64,000 nucleotides of DNA, taken from positions 248,001 to 312,000 of the forward strand of contig VHIT02000033.1 in assembly GCA_009768925.2 (NCBI GenBank), in the 5' to 3' direction. The DNA is from Cryptosporidium bovis (taxonomy: Eukaryota > Apicomplexa > Conoidasida > Eucoccidiorida > Cryptosporidiidae). Positions 1 through 9,299 of this stretch are shown here, piece after piece (the first letter of the stretch is position 1; each line of letters starts with the position of its first letter). The notes beneath the pieces are model-generated. The model was given only the letters and a program-made list of their open reading frames with translations. It was not told the DNA's origin and ran no database searches. A program made the translations under genes and the position numbers.

Positions 1-2746
1 TTCCATTGTTTGTTCCAAAGCCAGTTATGTACATATATGGACAGGAAACATTTCTGCTTATTGTAAAAGTCCATATAGGTACCGCGTCATTCGGATTTCC
101 TTGCAAATCAATAACGGCTCCTGGTTCTAAACCAATAACGTACTCGTCTTCTGGGAGCGGAGTTCTACTATCTAATGTAATGACCAATTTTCTACCCCTT
201 ATTTCAGAGCTGTACAAAACTGGGATTTGAGAGGCACCATTTTGGGAGTGGCCATTTTTAGATCTATTCCACCATGTCCATCTCCCAGAATCAGAACCGC
301 TTCTAGATGAAGTAGAGGATGACTTCTCATCTGCAAATAGGTTGTGGTGATTGCCGCTACTTCCTGAGTTTCCACCTGCTTTTCCCTCTTTCTGAGGTAA
401 AATAGGGATCTCTAATGGTCTATTTCTATAGTAAACACTACTTGTAATAACTAATCTTCTTGGTTGCCACTCCTTCGGAAATTCAATGTTCTCGTTAAAT
501 CCAATGACCAACTCTTTGACAGGTGGAACTATATTTGAATGATTTAAAGGTAAAAAATAAGATGGGTATGGTAATAATTGGTCGTTTAGACATTTATGCT
601 CTGTGCAAACTTGTCCTGTTTTGCAGTCCTTATCTGTATTGCACTCTCCTACATCCAAAAGCCCTAAATCTGTATCAAAATCCTCAGCGGAGTCACATGG
701 AATACCATTACCATCCCTATCTACACCACTACATCCACATAGTCTATTTATACCTAATATTGCATTTGCTCCCAAATTTATTGCACAATTTGAATTTGAA
801 GATCCAGGTGCCCCACTATCGCCACCCTGTACAATACATGGTAAACCCATTCCTCCAGGTCCTGTCGCCTCCATCTGAGTTTGTACCTTTTGATAGTAGT
901 CTGGATCTAGGGCAACACTAGCCCCACATTTAACATAAGGAGCAGTTTGAATGACTCTGTACATCTCTCCACCAATGAACTGTCCTATATTTGCTATTGT
1001 ACAGCTTTGACGCGATAGACACCTCATTGTCCCCAACCCTATTTGGGCAACACTAGGAAGAACACCTTGACACTGATTTGTATCTGTATTGCAAGAAGCC
1101 AATGCATTGTGCATGCAATGTGTATTATCTGTACATTCTACAACTTTTATTTGGGCAACTGGAAAGTAAAACTCGGCTGGTTCATCGCAAGGCATTCCTG
1201 AAGATGCAAAGTCTGGACATCCACATAATAACATTGTATTTGAATTAGTTTCACTTCTATTGTATCTTCTCCCAACTCCAAAGTGTAATTCACAATCAAA
1301 AGGATTGCCACCTTCGCAATTCCACTGATTGTGGGAATGAAACATCGACTCTTCATTGCTTAGTATCCTAACACCACATCCTATTGTTGGACTTGCTGCG
1401 ACTTTGTATCTTGATGTTATTTGTTCCCCAATTATTTTGCCCTTAATTCTACAATCATATCCATCTACACAAAGTATAAGGGGAGGCTCATATGGATTGT
1501 TTCCAAAACCACCATAACAAGTTTTTGGTGTTCCGTAACAGAGTCCATATCCATTTACACAGCTAGCACATGGATCCATCTGAAGACTTCTTACATTAAG
1601 TACTCCTTTGTCCTCTATTTTAGCGGACGAACGGCTTTTGGCCATTGTATCATTTTTTATTGAATGATCGGTATCTATATCATCAACTTTGGATATACCT
1701 TTATGATAAACTACTTCTGAGATGTATGTATCAAATTCTCTTGGTGATTTACATTTTTTATCTCCTCCAATCATGCAACCACACAATAAAGTTATTTGTG
1801 GTTCTGTTGATACGCTGCTAAAAAAACATTCTGTTCCTTCATTGTATGGTATACATTTATGAACGTATACTTTTTCACCTTCTTTCAACTCGCTTCCGCA
1901 GCTTAATTTCTCGACAGTTGAATTATTCCCAGAGTCTGCTTTGTAAATTTCCATTATTCTTACATTTTCTGATATTCCAAATCCACTAATTCCTGAAATT
2001 GAACATGGTACATTCGCCGTGCATACCCTTACTGACTTGTTTCTTATTAAAATATCTTTGTTGATGTACTTTTCATATTCAAGATTAACACCTTTTCTCT
2101 CATTTGCTCTTTTATTTCTATTATTTTTTTCGTCTTTAAGTCCAAAAACACTCAATTCACCTATCGGAACAACAAATGTTTCAAATTTATCTCTTTCTTT
2201 ACCAAATTCCTCTTTTGAAAAAGGAGAACTACAGAGTTTGTACCTCCCTAACATTAAAACCTCCTTTGGAATTGTAATAACACATTCCTTGCCTGAATTT
2301 ACATGGCATTCCAACCATTTCCTGTTTCTGCCGGTTGAAGCACCAGTATTGCTTATTTCGCTGTCATCATCTATTCTATTACTAGTAAATATTTGATGGT
2401 ATTTTTTATCAACATTTTTCAAATGATCGCATTCTAATTCGTATGGTATTGCTCTTACTACATATTTTTTTTGAATTACTTCATTGAAACTTCCAGGAAC
2501 GGAGGTTAATGTACAATCTTTACCTAAATAACAAGCATATTTCATATAGTCATTACCAGATAAACCTGTACAAAGCCCATTATAACAACTTCTTCCACCA
2601 CAATCATTAGAATTATTACATTTTCTTGTTTCTATAAGTTTTCCTATATTGCTAATTTCAACTGATTCTGACTTAACTCTAATAAAATTGTTAACGTAAA
2701 TGCCAGAAATTATTATAAAAATCAGTACATTATTCGAACTTAACAT
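1..2746 (-). CDS. Large Cys-rich secreted protein with a terminal bacterial-type Ig-like domain (3' end outside window)
   Basis: An uninterrupted minus-strand frame runs from ATG at 2746 to the window edge, giving about 915 residues with no stop. Residues 1-25 form a hydrophobic signal peptide (MLSSNNVLIFIIISGIYVNN). The body is Cys-rich, with short modules such as CNNSNDCGGRSCYNGLC and CNTDKDCKTGQVC that follow a CxxDxDCxxGxxC pattern. From about residue 735 to 905 there is a beta-rich segment with a Ser/Gly-rich insert that ends in DEYVIGLEPGAVIDLQGNP followed by WTFTIS. This matches the end of SbsA/Big_5 Ig-like domains. I infer an extracellular or oocyst-wall/surface protein. The C-terminus, and any membrane anchor, lie outside the window. 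No finer function is recognised. Confidence 0.85.
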   Translation of the reverse strand, partial: MLSSNNVLIFIIISGIYVNNFIRVKSESVEISNIGKLIETRKCNNSNDCGGRSCYNGLCTGLSGNDYMKYACYLGKDCTLTSVPGSFNEVIQKKYVVRAIPYELECDHLKNVDKKYHQIFTSNRIDDDSEISNTGASTGRNRKWLECHVNSGKECVITIPKEVLMLGRYKLCSSPFSKEEFGKERDKFETFVVPIGELSVFGLKDEKNNRNKRANERKGVNLEYEKYINKDILIRNKSVRVCTANVPCSISGISGFGISENVRIMEIYKADSGNNSTVEKLSCGSELKEGEKVYVHKCIPYNEGTECFFSSVSTEPQITLLCGCMIGGDKKCKSPREFDTYISEVVYHKGISKVDDIDTDHSIKNDTMAKSRSSAKIEDKGVLNVRSLQMDPCASCVNGYGLCYGTPKTCYGGFGNNPYEPPLILCVDGYDCRIKGKIIGEQITSRYKVAASPTIGCGVRILSNEESMFHSHNQWNCEGGNPFDCELHFGVGRRYNRSETNSNTMLLCGCPDFASSGMPCDEPAEFYFPVAQIKVVECTDNTHCMHNALASCNTDTNQCQGVLPSVAQIGLGTMRCLSRQSCTIANIGQFIGGEMYRVIQTAPYVKCGASVALDPDYYQKVQTQMEATGPGGMGLPCIVQGGDSGAPGSSNSNCAINLGANAILGINRLCGCSGVDRDGNGIPCDSAEDFDTDLGLLDVGECNTDKDCKTGQVCTEHKCLNDQLLPYPSYFLPLNHSNIVPPVKELVIGFNENIEFPKEWQPRRLVITSSVYYRNRPLEIPILPQKEGKAGGNSGSSGNHHNLFADEKSSSTSSRSGSDSGRWTWWNRSKNGHSQNGASQIPVLYSSEIRGRKLVITLDSRTPLPEDEYVIGLEPGAVIDLQGNPNDAVPIWTFTISRNVSCPYMYITGFGTNNG

Positions 2747-3821
2747 ATGATATATGTTAGTAATTATGTGGTAATTCCACTTCCTTTTTTTTTCCTTTTT
2801 TCTCATTTCGTCTACAGAACACTTCAGTCAATATCACATATTACTATTCATTTATGCCTTTTATAGTGATTGTACCAATACAAGAAAAAGAGTTTAATGT
2901 TCACTTGTATTCCCAAAATTATGATTATTGCTATATTAAAAGTTTAATCAAATTCAGTTTAGTCCAACTTCTCACAATATTGTATTTCTCAGAAAAGAAG
3001 GGGCAGCAAAAGTATAGCAAAATGAAAGAATAATGTTGTCAATTAAGCAATTAATGATTATTTATCTTTAAATAATATCTTGTTTTATTCACGTTTTGTA
3101 GAATGAAAAAGAAAACAACGCGATTTAAACCGGGAAAAGAAAAAATGTACACAAATTAGTACTCAAATCAATTTATGATGGTTTATACTCGTTTGCGAGC
3201 ACATTTCATATTTAGATTACGGATTTATTGTTACATTAAATACACATTATGCCACCAGTCAGCGGGGTACTATTTGAATACATGTTTAAAAAACGAATTG
3301 ATAAATAAGAAACATTAAGGGAAGAAATTAAATATTCCAACAAACTTCAGATGTTTTATGGTGTATATACTTGATCATCATTTACTTACCGAATAACAAA
3401 ATCCAACAAATAATAACTCATTGATTATTAGACTTTTTAGAAAAAACGAAGAAACAAGCGCTTATTTTGAATATAATAATATCATGGTTTTAGAAAGAAC
3501 AAAAATAGATTACACTTATGGGAGATATAAATTAATTGACAAAAAGTGGTTGCAAACCTTACATTATTTTTTATGCATGCAAAAAATTAATGGTAGGAAA
3601 TTGCATACATATTAGGGCAGGCGGGTAGATTTAGAATTAATTTTGTATACAAATACAAGCCTTGTAAATAAATATATAAAGAGAAATAGGGAGGAATAAA
3701 AATAAATAAAAGGTGAAGAAGAGAAGGAAGATCTATAACGGGAAGAAATAATAGTTATAACTTTGTAATTTTGTAGTATCGTTAGTCTTGGTATAGGTAA
3801 TTGTATTGATAACACATTATT
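2747..3821. other. Gene-free stretch
   Basis: This AT-rich spacer separates the divergent starts of the Cys-rich secreted gene and VPS2. A TGCATGCA palindrome lies at 3574-3581. A 64-codon frame at 3421-3615 starts with TTG and has low-complexity composition, so I do not call it a gene. Confidence 0.6.
3574..3581. promoter_or_regulatory. TGCATGCA site
   Basis: A perfect 8-bp palindrome about 240 bp upstream of VPS2. TGCATGCA is a known ApiAP2-type binding motif in apicomplexans. Use here is inferred from position only. Confidence 0.3.
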
Positions 3822-4538
3822 ATGGGAATTTTGTGGAGCAAAGTTGATATAAATGAAGAGTTGAATAAAAATAAGAGAGCGATCTCGAAAGCAATACGAG
3901 AAGTAGACAGAGAAATACAGAAACTTCAACAAGAGGAGGTTAAATTGCAAAAAGAAATTAGAAATGCCATTGAGAAAGGATATACAGAGTCTGCAAAAAT
4001 ATTCAGCAAAGATATACTAAAGATCAGAAGACAAATTGAAAGATTAAACATTGCCAGAAGCCAGTTAATGTGTGCGGAATTGAAGTTAACTTCAGTCAAA
4101 AGCCAAATTCAAGTTAACAATACACTTTCCGATTTAAATAATGTTATGGGTAAAGTAAACGGGTTAACGGAGCTTTCAAGCATTCAAAACATTTTAAAGA
4201 ACTATGCAAAGGAAGCAGATAAATTTGATGTGAAAGGCGATATTATAAATGATTCTATTGATGTTGCATTGGGAAATGATTTAGGATTCGAAGATGAGGA
4301 TGAACTTGCAGAAAAAATATATAAAGAAGTTTATGACTCAGTCGAGCTTGGAAAACAAGGAAATAATTCAAATATAACAAAGACGAAAAATTTGAATATA
4401 ACTTTAGGCAAGAATTCAGATACGCAAAAATTTGATACAAATACTGAATTTGAAACTAATGACAAAGAAAAGGACTTCGATTCATGTATTTCTATCCAAG
4501 AGAGAATTAAGAGACTTGGTGAAGGTCGCCGTGGCTAA
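3822..4538 (+). CDS. VPS2: ESCRT-III subunit VPS2/CHMP2
   Basis: A 238-residue Snf7-family protein. The N-terminus (ELNKNKRAISKAIREVDREI) follows the CHMP2 pattern of a basic amphipathic helix 1, and residues 15-170 are helical and charged, as in an ESCRT-III core. The conserved region around ILKNYAKEADKFDVKGDII matches the CHMP2 helix 4 segment. The C-terminus SIQERIKRLGEGRRG resembles the MIT-interacting motif that recruits VPS4. The length is close to human CHMP2A (222 residues), with a small Asn/Lys-rich insert before the motif. The expected role is membrane scission in endosomal sorting or cytokinesis. Single exon, with the ATG directly at the conserved N-terminus. Confidence 0.9.
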   Translation: MGILWSKVDINEELNKNKRAISKAIREVDREIQKLQQEEVKLQKEIRNAIEKGYTESAKIFSKDILKIRRQIERLNIARSQLMCAELKLTSVKSQIQVNNTLSDLNNVMGKVNGLTELSSIQNILKNYAKEADKFDVKGDIINDSIDVALGNDLGFEDEDELAEKIYKEVYDSVELGKQGNNSNITKTKNLNITLGKNSDTQKFDTNTEFETNDKEKDFDSCISIQERIKRLGEGRRG

Positions 4539-5112
4539 GATGGTGTTGCAGACATGAAAAAAATCACCAGATATTACACATATAATGACGTAATTGTTGA
4601 GTTGAAAACACAAATAATAGTTCAGTGAAGGCAAGAACATAACGCTCCTAATTAAATTGTTATAATTCACACACTACTGAAAGGGGACGTAAACATGCAA
4701 ATAAAATGTTAATAAATTACGTACATACATGTGTTTTTAGTGTTATTGCAGTTTTAATGTTGTAATTACCATAATATTAATTACGAAAGCGTAATATTTC
4801 CACTTTTTTGTGCAAACAATATACATTTATTAGTTTCATTATATTTAGGCAAACAGAAAGTACCGCGTACTGAGAATTAGTGGGTCTATGGCGCGAACGG
4901 ACCAAATAATTTATTATTATAACTGAAAATAATTGACATTTGCAAAGGTACTGTAAATAAGTTAAGTTGCAACAAGATATAGATAACTGTTGATGCTACT
5001 TAACAAATACCTTATAGGTGGACTTTGCCAATTGAAACATACACTTTGGTATTCTAGTTTTTGAGCCAGGTTTCGAACTTGAGTTGCAGTCTAGTAACAG
5101 TTAAATGGCAAA
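4539..5112. other. Gene-free stretch with a GC-richer promoter segment
   Basis: Most of it is AT-rich. The segment 4855-4905 is clearly richer in G and C. It holds the inverted repeat AGTAC-CGC-GTACT (4858-4870) and TGGCGCGA (4889-4896), about 215-250 bp upstream of LSm5. I see no coding frame. Confidence 0.5.
4889..4896. promoter_or_regulatory. E2F-like TGGCGCGA site upstream of LSm5
   Basis: TGGCGCGA fits the core of E2F/DP-type sites and lies about 220 bp upstream of the LSm5 ATG in a GC-richer patch. Function is inferred from similarity to the other TGGCGCCA sites in this window. Confidence 0.3.
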
Positions 5113-5508
5113 ATGGGAGAGATACCGGTTAATGAATTGCAACAGGAAATAAATGAGCCCCAAAGAGGTAACGACAACAGTAGTAATAATGGTGGTGGAA
5201 ATACAATATTACCCTTGGCACTCATAGATAGGTGTATTGGGAATAGGATTTATGTAATAATGAAGGGTGATAGAGAATTTAGCGGAATATTACAGGGGTT
5301 CGATGAATATGTCAATATGGTCTTGAACGATGTGGAGGAGTATGGATTTAAATCGGAAGACTTGGATGATGGTAAACAAGCTTCCGATGGAAATGAAAGA
5401 AATAGACTTAAAAGAGTTCTAATTAATCGTTTAGATACTATATTATTAAGTGGAAATAATATTGCAATGTTGGTTCCAGGTGGTGATCCGAATAATTTCG
5501 ACATATAA
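5113..5508 (+). CDS. LSM5: U6 snRNA-associated Sm-like protein LSm5
   Basis: A 131-residue Sm-fold protein. The Sm1 motif begins at [19 protein letters not shown] and continues [20 protein letters not shown]. The Sm2 motif [18 protein letters not shown] follows after a charged insert. The [13 protein letters not shown] pattern is characteristic of LSm5. It would form part of the LSm2-8 (U6 snRNA) and LSm1-7 (mRNA decay) rings. The N-terminal 30 residues are an Asn/Gly-rich extension. An upstream ATG at 5105 opens a short out-of-frame frame (5105-5152) that overlaps this start, so leaky scanning or a transcript start between the two is needed. Confidence 0.93.
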   Translation: MGEIPVNELQQEINEPQRGNDNSSNNGGGNTILPLALIDRCIGNRIYVIMKGDREFSGILQGFDEYVNMVLNDVEEYGFKSEDLDDGKQASDGNERNRLKRVLINRLDTILLSGNNIAMLVPGGDPNNFDI

Positions 5509-5825
5509 AATGAAGTTGAATATAAAAAAAATTAACTGACTCTGGATTGAATATTTTCGGTTCAATTTAATTATATATTCAAGATAACCAATACAACTAG
5601 TCATTGACCTTGTGTACATAGTAACATTTTCAATCTTTAAATTAAGATTATAGTTACAAAATTACATAACAATAATGCATATTATGCTTAGTTTTTAATA
5701 GAATAATTAAATATATCAAGTATCAATTTGTTATATATTTTGTCTGCATTAATTTGCGAATCTACACAAGAAATAATAATGTTTGTTGTCTTAAACTATA
5801 AAATGTAAATGACTAAAAATATTCA
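5509..5825. other. Short spacer between convergent genes
   Basis: AT-rich sequence between the 3' ends of LSm5 and the SPOUT1-like gene. I see nothing in it beyond A/T-rich 3'-UTR-type sequence. Confidence 0.5.
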
Positions 5826-7097
5826 TTATTCCTTGAACCCTATTTTATTGTTATTCTCAATTATATAAGGTCTAAGCAGGGCCAATGCCAATCCCAAAGC
5901 TTCCTCTGTTCTTATAGTTCTTGATTTTTGTTCGGGACAAATGTTAATGTACATATCAAAAAGTGCGGATGGATCGTTTTTGAGGTATTTATTGTTTCTC
6001 CCTTCTCCGTTTTCAATGCAAAACTGCGGATCTTCCAAAACGTCTTCTAAGCCTCCCAGACCACCAAATACAATCAAAATGTGTTTATATAGATCATTAT
6101 TATTTGATTCCATTTTTACACCTGAACTAAATTTAAAATTTTTATCAATAGGATCACCGCGTTCTGATGTTCCAATAATAAGATCGTAGCCATTGCAATA
6201 TTCCGAACCGTGCATTGCTTCCCCCAAAGATTTTGCAGGTCTTACCTTATAGCCCCAGTAAATACCTTTTTTAAGTGGTTTACTGTCATCCACAACTTTA
6301 CCAGTGAAATAAGATTTTATATTTGAATATCTACCTTTTGAATTAAATTCATCACAAAAACTTTTGTGCAAATTTTCAGAATCCTTTGACATTTTCACAG
6401 TTATTCTTTGATTTACTTCCAGTCCTGTAGTACTTACCCAAACTTCTGATGGAAGCCCACAATTTACCCAAGAGCCATTATTTTTATGTTCTTTTGGTAT
6501 CTCACCTTTGTATAGTTTTGGACCAGGTACTACTGTTCCTTGACGATAGGGTATCCACTCTGATATCCTCATGTGATGAGGAGCATCTAATGGATTCTGT
6601 AAACCTGCGTACTTTAAGTCGCTGTCAAAATTAAAAAGACTTTTTCTAAGGTATTGTGGGGTCTCTAAATAACGCAAATTTTTTACGAAGAATTCCATCC
6701 ATTTGGAACAAGCAAAAGAGTCAGACTTATTAGTTTTATCATTGTTATTGCTGGTGTGGATATTTCTGCTAATAGTTCTTCCGCCATTTTCAAACACATC
6801 TTTTGACTTATCTTCGTATATAATCACTTCATTTACTCCAAATACAGTCAACATTCTGGCTATTTGACCTACTAAATAAGCTCGAAGTTCAAAAGATTGG
6901 GCATTACCCGCTATAGAAGCAGGAATGGCAACACTTAAAGTTGAGTTAATAGGACTTCCAGCGAACGGAATTCTACTCAAAATGTCTTCCTTGCTATTGT
7001 TCTCATTTCTGCTTCTTTTTTTTCCTGGAAATTCACTCTTTAAATTATTTCCATTGTCGTGTTCGATTCTCTTAGTTGCTTTCTTAGATCCGCTCAT
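5826..7097 (-). CDS. SPOUT1/C9orf114-like RNA methyltransferase
   Basis: About 423 residues from the ATG at 7097 (MSGSKKATKRIEHDN). The frame is open a little further upstream, but without another ATG. The segment LSVAIPASIAGNAQSFELRA followed by YLVGQIARMLTVFGVNEVII is the hallmark start of the SPOUT1 (C9orf114/CENP-32) family, a SPOUT-class methyltransferase with a trefoil knot. The C-terminal part carries ILIVFGGLGGLEDVLEDP, consistent with the knot and SAM-binding loop. The middle has the family's PYRQGTVVPGP segment, part of an inserted OB-like domain. It is divergent from DDX41 and shares a 305-bp promoter with it. The substrate is not deducible from sequence. Confidence 0.82.
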   Translation of the reverse strand: MSGSKKATKRIEHDNGNNLKSEFPGKKRSRNENNSKEDILSRIPFAGSPINSTLSVAIPASIAGNAQSFELRAYLVGQIARMLTVFGVNEVIIYEDKSKDVFENGGRTISRNIHTSNNNDKTNKSDSFACSKWMEFFVKNLRYLETPQYLRKSLFNFDSDLKYAGLQNPLDAPHHMRISEWIPYRQGTVVPGPKLYKGEIPKEHKNNGSWVNCGLPSEVWVSTTGLEVNQRITVKMSKDSENLHKSFCDEFNSKGRYSNIKSYFTGKVVDDSKPLKKGIYWGYKVRPAKSLGEAMHGSEYCNGYDLIIGTSERGDPIDKNFKFSSGVKMESNNNDLYKHILIVFGGLGGLEDVLEDPQFCIENGEGRNNKYLKNDPSALFDMYINICPEQKSRTIRTEEALGLALALLRPYIIENNNKIGFKE

Positions 7098-7402
7098 CCA
7101 ATTCAAACAGACCGAGACTAACAATAAAAAACAACCCTTACGTCCCTAATTTATATTTATAGTATTCTTCCTGCCCTTAGTTGTAAAGATTATGACAGGT
7201 ATTATGTCAGGCTTAGATAGTGGTTTGGCGCCATTACACTAAAGAATAGTAATTAATATTATATTTGTAAGGTAAGAAAGCATTGTGATAATAGGAGAAT
7301 AATTCTCCTTTTACGTTTTGTGGCTTCGGAATTGAGTGTTTGAGTTTTTATTCGTTGAAAAAAGGAGAGAGGAAAACTTTAAGATAGGAATGTGAACTTG
7401 AA
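7098..7402. other. Divergent promoter between SPOUT1-like gene and DDX41
   Basis: A 305-bp spacer between two divergent starts, containing the TGGCGCCA palindrome listed separately. No coding frame or RNA gene is seen. Confidence 0.55.
7226..7233. promoter_or_regulatory. E2F-like TGGCGCCA palindrome in a bidirectional promoter
   Basis: A perfect palindrome preceded by TT (TTTGGCGCCA), placed nearly centrally between the divergent SPOUT1-like and DDX41 starts. It may serve both genes. Confidence 0.4.
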
Positions 7403-9124
7403 ATGGAAGAAGAAAATGGGAAATATGATGATAGTGACAATAAAAAAAGGTCCTTGTTTTCTATATCTACGTCAATAAGGGAGGAGGAAGAGAAAAGAAG
7501 GAAATTGAATCCTTTTCATAAACTTGAGACCCTGAAAAAAGAAGAGGAGCAATTAATAGCAGCGGTGCATCAATCACTCTCTGGGCCTTTAAGGGCTGCA
7601 CATGAGGTTGCAAAAGATATAGTTTACTCAGGAGAAGTGGAAACATCATGGAAAATTCCAAAAAAGTATGCAAACCTTGCTGAATCAGAATGCCAAAGTT
7701 TAAGGTCACAATTATTAATAGATGTAAATGGAACAGACATACCACCACCCATTCTTACATTTAAAGACATGGGGTTCCCAAAAGAAATAATACAGGGCTT
7801 GAGCGACAAGGGAATAGTTAAACCGTCTCAAATACAGATGCAGGGCTTACCTGTCGTACTAAAAGGAAGGGATTTAATAGGGATAGCATTTACGGGAAGT
7901 GGCAAGACATTAGTTTTTATATTACCAATGATAATGTTTTCCTTTGAAGCTGAGCTTAGTTTGCCATTTAAGGGAATGGAGGGCCCACATGCCTTGGTAC
8001 TTTGTCCTTCGAGGGAATTAGCAATTCAAACAAAAAGAATAACCGATGAATTTTTGTCTTATTTTTATAATAGAAATGATAACAAGAATGAATTAGTATT
8101 TCCGAAGTTAAGAACAGCATGCTTCATAGGTGGTGATAACATATCGAACCAATTAAATAGTTATTTTAAACAGGGATTACATATAGTTGTGGCTACACCA
8201 GGACGTTTGGCTGATCTTTTAAAAAGGAGAAAAATAACACTTCAACAGTGTAGGTATTTTTGTATGGATGAAGCAGATAGACTAACAGAATCAGGTTTTG
8301 AAGAGCATGTTAGATTTATTTTTGACAGTTTTTATGAGAGAAGACAAACAGTATTATTCTCAGCTACAATGCCTAGAAAAACCCAAGAATTTGCACAGAC
8401 TGCGCTTATAAATCCAATAGTAGTTAATGTTGGTAGAGCAGGTGCAGCGAATTTAAAAGTTATTCAGGAAATAGAATATGTTAGACAAGAATGCAGAATT
8501 ACTAGTCTATTGAATAGTTTACAAAAAACAGCTCCCAGAGTCTTAATTTTTAGCGAGAATAAAAAGGATGTTGATGATATCAACGAATATCTCTTAATTA
8601 AAGGGGTTAAGGTTTCCGCAATACATGGAGGGCTTACTCAGGAACAAAGAACAAATTCTGTAGAAAAATTTAGAAATGGCACCGTAGATGTTCTTGTCGG
8701 GACAGATGTTGCTTCAAAAGGACTTGATTTTCCAAATGTACAACATGTAATCAACTTTGATATGCCCAGAGAAATTGAAAATTATGTACATAGAATAGGA
8801 CGTACAGGAAGAGGTGACTCTATTGGTGTATCTACAACATTTATCGATAATTCTCTTCCTGAAACCCTACTATGTGATTTAAAAGCACTGCTAATTGAGG
8901 CAAATCAAGTAATTCCACCATTTCTGGAACAATTTGAAGCAACAAATACTTCTCTACAAGAAATTGGCGGTGTTAGGGGTTGTGCTTATTGTGGTGGACT
9001 TGGACACAGAATTGCTCAATGCCCAAAACTTTTAGAGTTACAAAGAAAAGCACAATCTGGAGGTCAAAGAGATCCTATCTCTCTTGGCGCAAGATACACA
9101 AGTTCTAATAGAGAAGACTGGTAA
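7403..9124 (+). CDS. DDX41: DEAD-box RNA helicase DDX41 (Abstrakt)
   Basis: A 573-residue DEAD-box helicase with a complete motif set. These are the Q motif (KPSQIQMQGLP), motif I AFTGSGKT (about residues 162-169), Ia PSRELAIQT, Ib TPGRL, II DEAD (about 288), III SAT, and VI HRIGRTGRG. A C-terminal CCHC zinc knuckle, CAYCGGLGHRIAQC (about 526-539), is diagnostic for DDX41, as is the region SLSGPLRAAHEVAKDI before the core. DDX41 acts in the spliceosome. Length is close to the family norm (about 620), with a shorter N-terminal extension rich in Glu/Lys. Single exon. Confidence 0.95.
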   Translation: MEEENGKYDDSDNKKRSLFSISTSIREEEEKRRKLNPFHKLETLKKEEEQLIAAVHQSLSGPLRAAHEVAKDIVYSGEVETSWKIPKKYANLAESECQSLRSQLLIDVNGTDIPPPILTFKDMGFPKEIIQGLSDKGIVKPSQIQMQGLPVVLKGRDLIGIAFTGSGKTLVFILPMIMFSFEAELSLPFKGMEGPHALVLCPSRELAIQTKRITDEFLSYFYNRNDNKNELVFPKLRTACFIGGDNISNQLNSYFKQGLHIVVATPGRLADLLKRRKITLQQCRYFCMDEADRLTESGFEEHVRFIFDSFYERRQTVLFSATMPRKTQEFAQTALINPIVVNVGRAGAANLKVIQEIEYVRQECRITSLLNSLQKTAPRVLIFSENKKDVDDINEYLLIKGVKVSAIHGGLTQEQRTNSVEKFRNGTVDVLVGTDVASKGLDFPNVQHVINFDMPREIENYVHRIGRTGRGDSIGVSTTFIDNSLPETLLCDLKALLIEANQVIPPFLEQFEATNTSLQEIGGVRGCAYCGGLGHRIAQCPKLLELQRKAQSGGQRDPISLGARYTSSNREDW

Positions 9125-9299
9125 AACAAGTTACCAGTAATCAAAAAAATTGTATTGCTTTTGGAGAGTATATTATTTACTTAAGATAATAAAATATTAT
9201 ATAAATTATAATTTTCTTGCTATCTATTGTTATTAATATGACTATTAGTATTGCTAATTATTACATATATATATGCAATATAATATTGCCTATTTTGCC

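Noticed and set aside
5060-5085. TTTCGAACTTG as a tRNA T-loop
   Set aside because: No GGTTCGA core, no A box and no acceptor stem; no tRNA gene was found anywhere in the window.
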